From contig SCTP01000350.1 in NCBI GenBank assembly GCA_004322325.1, forward strand, positions 1-5,590: DNA of 5,590 nucleotides, given 5' to 3'. Below the pieces are notes generated by a model that was not told where the DNA came from, did no database searches, and was given only the letters and a program-made list of their open reading frames with translations. Position 1 is the stretch's first letter, and each line of letters starts with the position of its first letter. Shown piece after piece: positions 1 to 5,343 of the stretch. The translations under genes and the position numbers were made by a program. The stretch is from Gammaproteobacteria bacterium (GTDB lineage: Bacteria; Pseudomonadota; Gammaproteobacteria; DSM-16500).

Positions 1-481
1 CAGTAGAAGCAGTAGCATGCTCGATAAAACTGCCTGATCCTGGGCTTAATAAGCTTAATCCTACATAAATAAACAGTGACATTAGGTATAAAATATAAAA
101 AGAAGCGGCTGTTACAGGCATAACAGCAATGGCAAAGTAAAATTGAATTAAGCCAAAGATATAATCGCTTTTTATTCCACTTGTCGCAAAAGAAAAATAT
201 GAACAAAGCAAAGTGATATAAAGGCCAGACGCCCATAATGGTATTTCATAGAAGCGATTAAGCTTATTTTTTGTTATTTGCCAAATGATTAACATGAATG
301 GTAAATAACACAGTCTGATAGCTAACCAGTAAGGATTAAATCCAACTCTTGCCATATCTTTAAAATAGGAAAGTGAAATAATAATGGTTGCTAAATAAAT
401 TAAATAAGGAGGGAATGTTTTTTTGAAATCATTTTTAAGAGAAAAATCGATGGTTGTTTCATTAAAGAAGTTTTTTGTCAT
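1..481 (-). CDS. Multi-pass membrane protein, N-terminal part only (probable sensor region of a signalling protein)
   Basis: Reading the minus strand from an ATG at 479-481 gives 160 codons without a stop up to the window edge, so the gene continues to the left. It starts 24 bp after the hydrolase gene stop and has no clear Shine-Dalgarno, so translational coupling is likely. After a hydrophilic stretch (residues 1-22) come hydrophobic segments at about 24-40, 52-69, 79-100, 105-125 and 127-146, giving roughly five membrane passes. The spacing of features such as Asp42, the IRL of residues 55-57 and SGIKSDYIFGL (101-111) followed by Pro122 resembles the membrane-embedded input regions found before histidine kinase, GGDEF or adenylate cyclase domains. 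That likeness is from memory of general patterns and is weak. No output domain is visible, so a transporter or enzyme cannot be excluded. It is the fourth gene of the operon starting at 2414. Confidence 0.75.
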   Translation of the reverse strand, partial: MTKNFFNETTIDFSLKNDFKKTFPPYLIYLATIIISLSYFKDMARVGFNPYWLAIRLCYLPFMLIIWQITKNKLNRFYEIPLWASGLYITLLCSYFSFATSGIKSDYIFGLIQFYFAIAVMPVTAASFYILYLMSLFIYVGLSLLSPGSGSFIEHATAST

Positions 482-505
482 ATCAGTTTTCAACTTTTAA
501 TATTG

Positions 506-1204
506 TTAATTAAGAAAATTTTTTATTTCTTGCTGCATTTCCTTGTTATTATTAGAGTAAGGAAAATGTCCATAATTGAAAATTTTAAGAGTAGTATTAG
601 TAAAAGTTAATTCAATATTTCTAAGACACTCAACTGGGATATAGGGATCGTCTTTTGATGCTAAAACTAGTATTGCTTCGCCTATCTGTATTTTATCACG
701 ATTTTTCTTTTTGAATAAATTCCTTAGCATCGAAGACAAACTGAAGATTGCTATTTGTCTATAAAGATGTTTAATATCCGCAAAAATATCTTTAAATCTA
801 ACATCGACTTCACCGCCATTTAACAAAACCTCTTTTTCAAAAGCTTGATATGACATTAGCTGAATTCGAAGAGGATGCGTGTTTTTAAATACATTAAACC
901 CACGAAAGGCTCCGTTAAAAGCAACTATTCGAGGAAGAAAATCTTTTTGTGTTTTTTTAACTCTGATTAATGATAGCAGGCCCAAAGTGACACCGATATC
1001 ATGCATAATGATTAAACCTGGCTTATAAGTTATAAGGATATCTGCAATATGAGTTACCAAATCAAAAAAGTTCCTTTTTCCATACGCTTTAGAAATTACG
1101 TCATAAAATGAGATAATTTCTTGTTCTGTACCGTCTTCTGCCGGAAGAAAATCTGCCCAGGCCGCTTGAGGGCATGGAAATCCAGATATAATTAATCTTT
1201 TCAT
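506..1204 (-). CDS. Alpha/beta hydrolase with Asp at the nucleophile position
   Basis: This 232-residue protein is close to the usual size of a minimal alpha/beta hydrolase. It has the family landmarks in order: an oxyanion-hole-like SGFPCPQAAW near the N-terminus (residues 7-16), a nucleophile elbow MHDIG (67-71), an acid in SKDDP (Asp185 or Asp186), and a final catalytic His in YGHF (His213). The elbow has Asp69 where lipases and esterases have Ser. Asp at this place is known in haloalkane dehalogenases, epoxide hydrolases and the OleB beta-lactone decarboxylase group, where it forms an ester intermediate. The cap between the core strands (about 100-170) is short and basic. No signal peptide is seen, so it should be cytoplasmic. 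The ATG lies 6 bp after the diiron gene stop with no good ribosome site, so it is probably translated by coupling. Fold confidence is high; the reaction is unknown. Confidence 0.85.
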   Translation of the reverse strand: MKRLIISGFPCPQAAWADFLPAEDGTEQEIISFYDVISKAYGKRNFFDLVTHIADILITYKPGLIIMHDIGVTLGLLSLIRVKKTQKDFLPRIVAFNGAFRGFNVFKNTHPLRIQLMSYQAFEKEVLLNGGEVDVRFKDIFADIKHLYRQIAIFSLSSMLRNLFKKKNRDKIQIGEAILVLASKDDPYIPVECLRNIELTFTNTTLKIFNYGHFPYSNNNKEMQQEIKNFLN

Positions 1205-1210
1205 AGGCCG

Positions 1211-1978
1211 CTAATCCAAGAACTTATTTCGCAATTCTACTTCAGCAAGGTTGCAGAAACCAGTCACATCAATATCTAAATGTTTAAGCGCGTAATAGTT
1301 ATTGCCTTTCTTACGTGCTTCAAACATATTTCTTCCTAAAGGAATCATTTTCTCAATGAAAGGTTTGATATTTTTACTCCAAGTGGTGGCATCCATTTTT
1401 TCTTGTTTTGTTTTAATAAGGGCATTAATATATGCAATATGTCTTGCTTCATCAAAGATTATATTTTTCAAAAACTTTTCGGCAATTACATCATCTTGTA
1501 AGCTAGAGTGTAACGATTTATAACAATATCGGCCAAAAACCTCAGCAATTTGAGTGCATAATAGCCACTTTACTATTGAATCACAACGATGAGTGTATCC
1601 ATAAAATAGCAGTACATCTTTGCTATGAAATAATTTACTATGATGTTGCTTGTTGCTAGGGTAAAGGTAGTCTAATAATTTTGAAAATCCTTCTGTATGT
1701 TTTGCTTCATCAAGAAGGTGAGCGCATAGCCAACTTTTTGTTGAAATATCATCAGCGTCAGCTATACGGGAACCAAAACCATGAAAAGCGGTGTTTTCAC
1801 CAAATGCTAATGAAACTAAAATAGATGCCCATTTGAGTCTCTCGCTTTCACTTTTATAAGAGGACACAAAATCTTTTTCTTCATTAAAGATATCGGATAC
1901 TGTCCATGTGTTTCTTATGGCTGCGTTTATAATTTTTTTCTCAATAATGGTTCGAGTATCAGAATATATAAAATTCAT
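1211..1978 (-). CDS. Ferritin-like diiron protein (probable oxygenase/oxidase)
   Basis: The 255-residue protein shows a full set of diiron ligands in a four-helix arrangement: Glu61, Glu91 with His94 (DEAKH), Glu146, and Glu177 with His180 (DEARH). The 30- and 31-residue spacings inside each pair are those of the ferritin-like superfamily that includes ribonucleotide reductase R2, R2-like ligand-binding oxidases, AurF-type N-oxygenases and CoA-ester epoxidases. The N-terminal NTWTVSDI (23-30) also resembles the short Trp-containing lead-in of R2-like proteins. It is likely a soluble oxygen-activating enzyme, but the substrate cannot be told. No reductase or ferredoxin gene is present in the window, so electrons must come from elsewhere. 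The ATG is preceded by AGGAA at a spacing of 9 nt. It is second in the operon, 16 bp after the thioesterase and 6 bp before the hydrolase, which suggests an acyl or CoA-linked substrate. Confidence 0.85.
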   Translation of the reverse strand: MNFIYSDTRTIIEKKIINAAIRNTWTVSDIFNEEKDFVSSYKSESERLKWASILVSLAFGENTAFHGFGSRIADADDISTKSWLCAHLLDEAKHTEGFSKLLDYLYPSNKQHHSKLFHSKDVLLFYGYTHRCDSIVKWLLCTQIAEVFGRYCYKSLHSSLQDDVIAEKFLKNIIFDEARHIAYINALIKTKQEKMDATTWSKNIKPFIEKMIPLGRNMFEARKKGNNYYALKHLDIDVTGFCNLAEVELRNKFLD

Positions 1979-1994
1979 TTTATTTCATTCCTAT

Positions 1995-2414
1995 TTAGCT
2001 AATTGGTTCAATTGATGTTCCAAAAAAATTCTCTGAGATTTTATCTGGCATCTTTGTGGCTCTACCAGACTCGTCTACAAAAATTATTTTTATTTCAGCT
2101 GTTAAGGAGAGCTCATTTTTTTGATTTTCTACAATATATTGGAGCAGAAGTCCTTTTTTGAAAGGACTATGTGGAGAAACTTTGATTTTTAATGTGTCTC
2201 CAAAAAATGCTGGTTTAAGAAACTTAACATTTGCTTCTGCTACAACCCCACCAATTTTGTTTTTCATCATTTCGCTAAAAGGAAAACCAACCTTATCAAG
2301 AAGGTCGATGCGAGATCGTTCAAGAAAGGTAAGCCAATTAGAATTGCCAACTATCCCCATATAATCTAAATCATCCAAGCGTACCGGATAGCTAAATTCA
2401 TAAACATTCATCAT
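1995..2414 (-). CDS. Acyl-CoA thioesterase, hot-dog fold (YbgC/FadM/4HBT family)
   Basis: The protein has 139 residues, the normal length of a single hot-dog domain. The N-terminus carries the family signature: VRLDDLDYMGIV (11-22), then NW and the helix FLERSRIDLL (30-39). Asp17 falls at the place of the catalytic Asp of 4-hydroxybenzoyl-CoA thioesterase, and the Gly20-Ile-Val segment matches. The usual Tyr-His-Ala-Asn-Tyr stretch is replaced by GNSNW, so substrate preference may differ. The later strand VVAEANVKFLKPAFFGDTLKI supplies the typical second core motif. It should hydrolyse a fatty or aromatic acyl-CoA in the cytoplasm. Two ATGs are adjacent: AGGAG lies 4 nt before the first (2412-2414) and 7 nt before the second (2409-2411), so the true start may be the second, giving 138 residues. 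It is the first gene of the operon. Confidence 0.88.
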   Translation of the reverse strand: MMNVYEFSYPVRLDDLDYMGIVGNSNWLTFLERSRIDLLDKVGFPFSEMMKNKIGGVVAEANVKFLKPAFFGDTLKIKVSPHSPFKKGLLLQYIVENQKNELSLTAEIKIIFVDESGRATKMPDKISENFFGTSIEPIS

Positions 2415-2476
2415 GATGCTCCTATTCCATCAGTTTTGTGGATAATACTTACGTTTTAAAAAATTAATTTTGTCAA
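2405..2476 (-). promoter_or_regulatory. Leader of the thioesterase operon: possible -35 box and Shine-Dalgarno
   Basis: On the minus strand a perfect TTGACA lies at 2471-2476, but the best following -10-like hexamer, TATTAT at 2442-2447, is 23 bp away, too far for a normal sigma70 promoter. Either the promoter needs an activator or alternative sigma factor, or the real start lies elsewhere in the upstream gap. A good ribosome site, TAGGAGC, lies just before the paired ATGs. Confidence 0.3.
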
Positions 2477-2634
2477 GCCTCAATCAATACGATAGTATTA
2501 AATCTTTGCGCCTTCTTTCAGATATTCTAAACAAGGTGAAATTTTGTGAAGGAATGATAGTGCCTCTAAGTGAAAAAAACAAGCATGTGTTATAAAATTA
2601 ATCGCTCTTTCAAATATAGCAAATTTGTATTCAA

Positions 2635-2775
2635 CTATCTAACTTTATAAGCAGGCACCTCATCATGCGCCACTTCATGCTCCTGGGGCACTATAGTTGA
2701 CCTGTAAAAGATTGACATTCGCCTAGCCGATTTTTTTCCCTTTAAATCATCAATAGTCCGATTTGCCACTTTCTT
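2635..2775 (-). other. Short open frame, 46 codons, possible remnant or small protein
   Basis: On the minus strand a frame stays open from just after a stop at 2776-2778 to a TAG at 2635-2637. Its last part, VPQEHEVAHDEVPAYKVR, uses more GC-rich codons than the surroundings and looks protein-like. The only ATG inside (2716-2718) would give 27 residues and has AGG only 3 nt before it, a poor ribosome site. The end of this frame overlaps the der remnant on the other strand. I do not recognise it. It could be the worn 3' end of a gene, a small protein, or chance. Confidence 0.25.
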
Positions 2776-2857
2776 TCAAACTAAGCTCAAGCTATACGGT
2801 ACGCCGGTGCAGGTGGAATTCAAATCAAGTGAGAATCCGTTTGCAGGGAAATATTGA
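2762..2857 (+). pseudogene. der: 3' remnant of the ribosome-assembly GTPase gene der (engA)
   Basis: The plus-strand frame ending in TGA at 2855-2857 encodes FATFFQTKLKLYGTPVQVEF followed by KSSENPFAGKY. This matches the C-terminal KH-like domain of Der, whose typical ending is FFR..., GTP(I/V)(R/Q)(I/V)EFK, then (D/E)NPFAGK. Phe-Phe, Gly-Thr-Pro and Asn-Pro-Phe fall at the right spacing with no frameshift. The frame is open only back to a stop at 2705-2707, and upstream of about 2762 the likeness fades, so the two GTPase domains are absent. Der is normally around 450-500 residues, leaving only some 30 here. A functional der must lie elsewhere if the organism follows the usual rule that it is essential. 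The stop codon overlaps the -35 box of the next gene. The identification rests on memory of the family ending. Confidence 0.7.
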
Positions 2858-2882
2858 CATTAACCTACTAGAATTCTATTCT
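2854..2882 (+). promoter_or_regulatory. Sigma70-type promoter of the secreted-protein gene
   Basis: A perfect TTGACA (2854-2859) is followed after exactly 17 bp by TATTCT (2877-2882, four of six consensus bases). Transcription would start near 2889, leaving a leader of about 40 nt that ends in the strong ribosome site GGAGG (2921-2925 region), 7 nt before the ATG at 2931. Confidence 0.65.
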
Positions 2883-2930
2883 GATTTGGCTAAAAAGTAA
2901 CAACACTTTAATCTTTACGGAGGAAGTTCA

Positions 2931-3479
2931 ATGAAAAAATCATTAGTAAGTCTTACGTTAATTTCTTTGGTAAGTGCTAATAGCTTTGCATTAGAGCTTT
3001 ACAAAGCAAAAGTAATTTCTCACAAAGAATGGACAACGGGAGATATAAAAGCTTCTTTTAACCCTGGTAAAAGCAATATGTCTAAGCTGAAGAATAAGAC
3101 ATCTTCTACCAATACGGATTCTACTTATGCTGATGTAGAAGCAGCAACCACTTTCACAATGGGTCAGGTGGGTGCCATGGTTAATTTGGCGGGTAGGCAT
3201 CAAATGTATGTTTCAAATAATACCCAATCGACCCAAAAATATTTCTATCAATTTACTCTTTGTGCCAACGTGTCAGATAATCTGCAGCAATGCGCTAACT
3301 ACTACGATGTACTTGAAATTGAGGCTGGTGGTTATGCTTATGCTTCCATTGAACCTGAATTGCAGCTCATTTTCTCTAAAGCAGGTAATTATCCTGTATA
3401 CGCATCAACCTATCTCGCCAGCGAAGATAGTTCTCTTCAAGACGGCGCTAACTCAACAAGCGTTATTCAAATTTCTTAA
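2931..3479 (+). CDS. Small secreted protein of unknown function
   Basis: The 182-residue product begins with a clear Sec signal peptide: MKKS, a hydrophobic core (LVSLTLISLV), and a signal peptidase I site after SFA at residue 20, leaving a mature protein of about 162 residues starting LELYKAK. The mature part is rich in Ser, Thr, Asn, Tyr and Ala, has no further membrane segment, and has only two cysteines (Cys111 and Cys121), which could form a disulfide in the periplasm. The alternating pattern and aromatic residues suggest a beta-rich fold. There is no lipobox. I do not recognise a family. It has its own promoter, a GGAGG ribosome site and its own terminator, so it is a single-gene unit. 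Location (periplasm, surface or exported) cannot be decided. Confidence 0.85.
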   Translation: MKKSLVSLTLISLVSANSFALELYKAKVISHKEWTTGDIKASFNPGKSNMSKLKNKTSSTNTDSTYADVEAATTFTMGQVGAMVNLAGRHQMYVSNNTQSTQKYFYQFTLCANVSDNLQQCANYYDVLEIEAGGYAYASIEPELQLIFSKAGNYPVYASTYLASEDSSLQDGANSTSVIQIS

Positions 3480-3486
3480 TCGCTAT

Positions 3487-3514
3487 ACTCCCTCTTTACC
3501 GGGGGAGTTTTTAA
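3487..3514 (+). terminator. Rho-independent terminator of the secreted-protein gene
   Basis: ACTCCCTC (3487-3494) pairs with GGGGGAGT (3501-3508) to give an 8-bp stem with one T-G pair and a 6-nt loop, followed directly by a run of five T (3508-3512). It starts 8 bases after the stop codon. Confidence 0.85.
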
Positions 3515-3561
3515 TGTAACAAGCCTAAGCACACCGCATTTTTCCTGCTGAATCAAGTACA

Positions 3562-3590
3562 TTGCCAATGTTAAGATCATATACTATAAT
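3562..3590 (+). promoter_or_regulatory. Near-consensus sigma70 promoter of the toxin-antitoxin operon
   Basis: TTGCCA (3562-3567, five of six) and a perfect TATAAT (3585-3590) are separated by the ideal 17 bp. Transcription should start near 3597, inside the operator repeats, which fits tight autorepression by the antitoxin. Confidence 0.75.
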
Positions 3591-3608
3591 AAAGTATACA
3601 ACGTATAC
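3580..3608 (+). promoter_or_regulatory. Probable antitoxin operator: TATAC repeats over the -10 and start site
   Basis: TATAC occurs at 3580-3584, 3595-3599 and 3604-3608. The last two are the palindromes GTATAC separated by AAC, and TATACT (3580-3585) also pairs as an inverted repeat with AGTATA (3593-3598). Ribbon-helix-helix antitoxins bind short, closely spaced palindromic sites over their own promoters, so this is the likely binding region of the product of the gene at 3633. Binding itself is inferred. Confidence 0.55.
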
Positions 3609-3632
3609 ATCGTTTACTTAGCAGGTAAAAAC

Positions 3633-3923
3633 ATGCCACACTCTCACTCTTCTTCCTCACCAGCTGTTACTCTAAGCGTCAGAATCCCTTCCAAAGCCCG
3701 TGATCAACTCGAGGATTTAGCTAGTGCGACAGGCCGTACCAAATCATTTTTAGCTGCCGAAGCAATTGAGCATTATTTGGAAACACAAGCTTGGCAGGTG
3801 AAAGCTATTGAAAAGTCCGTCAAAAAAGCTAATTCGAAAAAAGCAAAGTTTATTGAGCATCGACAAGTTTCTGATTGGCTAAATAGTTGGGGCAGTGATA
3901 AGGAACAGGAACCGCCTAAGTGA
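3633..3923 (+). CDS. Ribbon-helix-helix antitoxin of a ParD/ParE-like toxin-antitoxin module
   Basis: The 96-residue protein has a short disordered His/Ser-rich lead (1-10), then a ribbon strand VTLSVRIP (12-19) and two helices (about 20-31 and 36-50) with the turn GRTKSFLAAEAI between them. This is the CopG/MetJ-type DNA-binding fold that dimerises through the strand. The C-terminal half (51-96), including a Lys-rich stretch and VSDWLNSWGS (79-88), is where such antitoxins wrap the toxin. It should neutralise the toxin encoded next and repress the operon at the TATAC repeats just upstream. The ATG is preceded by a modest CAGG ribosome site. Its stop overlaps the toxin start by 4 nt, so synthesis is coupled with antitoxin made first. 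Confidence 0.9.
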   Translation: MPHSHSSSSPAVTLSVRIPSKARDQLEDLASATGRTKSFLAAEAIEHYLETQAWQVKAIEKSVKKANSKKAKFIEHRQVSDWLNSWGSDKEQEPPK

Positions 3924-4216
3924 TTATTAAGTGGTTAGACGATGCGATCGATGACCTTCAAGCATTACGTCAATATATTGCTCAAGATAAGCCATCTGCT
4001 GCAAATCGTGTAGCGAAACGAATACTCAGCGCTGTTAATCTGCTGCCCCAGCAGCCTGGCATAGGAAGGCCGGGTAGGATACCTGGCACCAGAGAACTCA
4101 TTGTCGCAAACACGCCTTACATTATTCCTTATCGAATCAGGAACCAGTCAATTGAAATATTGAGAGTACTGCATGCAGCAATACAATGGCCGGAAGAAAT
4201 AAACATAAGAGAATAA
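3920..4216 (+). CDS. ParE/RelE-superfamily toxin
   Basis: The 98-residue protein carries the ParE-family pattern: KWLDDAIDDLQALRQYIAQD (4-23), then PSAANRVAKRI, a central PGIGRPGRIPGTRELIV (46-62), TPYIIPYRI (65-73), and a closing ILRVLHAAIQWP (80-91). ParE members poison DNA gyrase; RelE members cut mRNA on the ribosome. The GTRELIV...TPY...RVLHAAQ.WP signature points to the ParE side, but the target is not proven by sequence. The start is a GTG within GTGA, overlapping the antitoxin stop; this start gives the full family N-terminus and no better one exists. No frameshift is seen, so the module looks intact. The downstream palindrome follows within 4 bases. Confidence 0.9.
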   Translation: MIIKWLDDAIDDLQALRQYIAQDKPSAANRVAKRILSAVNLLPQQPGIGRPGRIPGTRELIVANTPYIIPYRIRNQSIEILRVLHAAIQWPEEINIRE

Positions 4217-4219
4217 AGC

Positions 4220-4263
4220 TGGATTGCCACGCCCTGCAAAAAACGCAGGGCTCGCAATGACAG
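4220..4263. repeat. REP-like palindromic element (GGCAATCC / TCATTGCGAG type)
   Basis: GCCCTGC (4231-4237) and GCAGGGC (4245-4251) form a perfect 7-bp stem around the loop AAAAAAC. ATTGC (4223-4227) and GCAAT (4254-4258) extend it across a small interior loop. On the minus strand it reads TGTCATTGCGAGC at one end and GGCAATCCA at the other, a pattern I know as a dispersed palindromic repeat in many bacterial genomes, including intracellular gammaproteobacteria. It sits between two convergent genes. There is no T-run directly after the stem on either strand, so a role as a transcription terminator or mRNA end stabiliser is possible but not shown. Confidence 0.65.
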
Positions 4264-4265
4264 GA

Positions 4266-5309
4266 CTAGTTATGTTTAAGTCTCTTAGACTCTCTTTCTT
4301 CTACTTGATCAACTTCATCGATGGTATGTTTAGCACTGAAAAAAGTTTGCGTGTTAGTCGTCGATGCTAATTGCTTTCTTAACGCTGCATTTTCTTCCTC
4401 TAACGCTCCATTTTTTGCCTCTAATGCCTTTACCCGTTCGTTAAGCTTCTTCATTTCTGCTGCTACTTTTATTAAAGTAGGGGTATTACGCCCAACCTTC
4501 TTAATCGTAGGATTAAAACCATCTTCTCCGCAACGATCTGCGTAAATGCTATCAACAAACTTTTGCGTTTCATCGTTCCCATCCGCTGCATTTAACATGC
4601 AGTCAAAATATTGCGAGTCATATTCTTCCACTTCATCAGCTGTTAACGATATTTGCTGGCTCTTAGCTGCAAAAAGCGGCTGTAGAATAAGCTCAGCAAG
4701 GCGAAGATTTGCTTGCTGATAGTCAGGACTTTCTGGTGCTATTTCTTGATAACACGCGATGGCTTTTTCTGTGTCTTGCATTTTTTCTTCATAATACTGC
4801 CCTATTGTCCATAGAGCATGCACATCATTAGTTTGCTTTGCTTGTGAGCATATTGTATTAAAGTCCGCATTGGCATTAGCTACAGCTGTTAAAAGTTCTT
4901 GTATGTCTTTAATAGGAGGAAGCTCTATGCTTAACGGTGGCTTAGCCAAGTCTTCTTTCAGTTGAGCATCAAAAGTATCTAACTGATGCATACCTAGTAA
5001 GAAATCTTTTAAAATCTCTTTATCATGAGTTTGTAAACCGGCAATTTCCTGAGAGTGATATTTTATACTAAAATCCATCAAAGTTTGTATTTCTTTCGAA
5101 CAAGCACCGTGCAAATCTTCTCTAAATTTTTTATCCGTAAAATGAACTTGTATATAAATTTCTTCACTATCCCGATAACCACAGATATCAAACTCTGCTA
5201 TCTTTTTATTTTCGTCGGTATTGAGATGAGTAACCCTTCTCTCCAAAGGAATATCTGGACCATAGAAATGAATTGTTTCAAAATTACCTTGTTTTACCCA
5301 TTTTGGCAT
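4266..5309 (-). CDS. TPR and coiled-coil protein, possible secreted effector
   Basis: I choose the ATG at 5307-5309 (347 residues, MPKWVKQGNF). It has GGGG 6 nt upstream, while the longer frame would need a TTG at 5370-5372 that lies inside the -35 box of this gene's own promoter. The protein is soluble and acidic, without a signal peptide. Residues 165-210 (ALWTIGQYYEEKMQDTEKAI, CYQEI, then LRLAELI) look like one or two TPR/Sel1-type helical pairs. Residues 283-316 form a strong coiled coil with Leu/Ala heptads (MKKLNERVKALEAKNGALEE). The last 20 residues are Glu/Asp-rich (IDEVDQVEERE) and end in the basic SKRLKHN. A glutamate-rich stretch near the C-terminus recalls the E-block of Legionella Dot/Icm substrates, and KRLK could be a short nuclear-targeting patch, but both are inferences. 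No family is recognised. It converges with the toxin gene. Confidence 0.85.
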   Translation of the reverse strand: MPKWVKQGNFETIHFYGPDIPLERRVTHLNTDENKKIAEFDICGYRDSEEIYIQVHFTDKKFREDLHGACSKEIQTLMDFSIKYHSQEIAGLQTHDKEILKDFLLGMHQLDTFDAQLKEDLAKPPLSIELPPIKDIQELLTAVANANADFNTICSQAKQTNDVHALWTIGQYYEEKMQDTEKAIACYQEIAPESPDYQQANLRLAELILQPLFAAKSQQISLTADEVEEYDSQYFDCMLNAADGNDETQKFVDSIYADRCGEDGFNPTIKKVGRNTPTLIKVAAEMKKLNERVKALEAKNGALEEENAALRKQLASTTNTQTFFSAKHTIDEVDQVEERESKRLKHN

Positions 5310-5343
5310 ACTACACCCCATATTTTGTATGTTATAGGTTGTG

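Larger units (their letters stand above)
2415..2930. other. Gene-poor gap with decayed coding remnants
   Basis: This 516-base stretch separates the divergent thioesterase operon and secreted-protein gene. No intact gene was found on either strand. It holds the leader of the minus-strand operon (about 2415-2476), an AT-rich stretch with nothing recognisable (about 2480-2630), a short minus-strand open frame (2635-2775), a der 3' remnant on the plus strand (2762-2857), and the promoter and ribosome site of the gene at 2931. Overlapping remnants on opposite strands suggest a rearrangement junction rather than a designed regulatory region. Confidence 0.6.

Noticed and set aside
1302..1523. Plus-strand open frame of 73 codons
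   Set aside because: It lies wholly inside the diiron gene on the opposite strand, which carries clear metal-ligand motifs; the plus frame shows no family feature.
2158..2364. Plus-strand open frame of 68 codons
   Set aside because: It is antisense to the thioesterase gene, whose motifs are clear, and has no ribosome site of note.
2711..2718. Second ATTGACAT like the -35 box at 2852-2860
   Set aside because: No -10-like hexamer lies at 16-18 bp, so it is taken as a chance repeat.
2708..2761. Upstream extension of the der remnant frame
   Set aside because: The frame is open, but the residues before about 2762 no longer resemble Der, and there is no start codon with a ribosome site.
2991..3203. 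Minus-strand open frame of 70 codons
   Set aside because: It is antisense to the secreted-protein gene, which has promoter, ribosome site, signal peptide and terminator.
3172..3519. Plus-strand open frame of 115 codons
   Set aside because: It overlaps the signal-peptide protein in another frame and runs through its terminator; composition looks like an out-of-frame reading.
4321..4545. Plus-strand open frame of 74 codons
   Set aside because: It is antisense to the coiled-coil region of the 4266-5309 gene; its Phe/Ser/Ala richness is the mirror of Lys/Glu/Ala codons.
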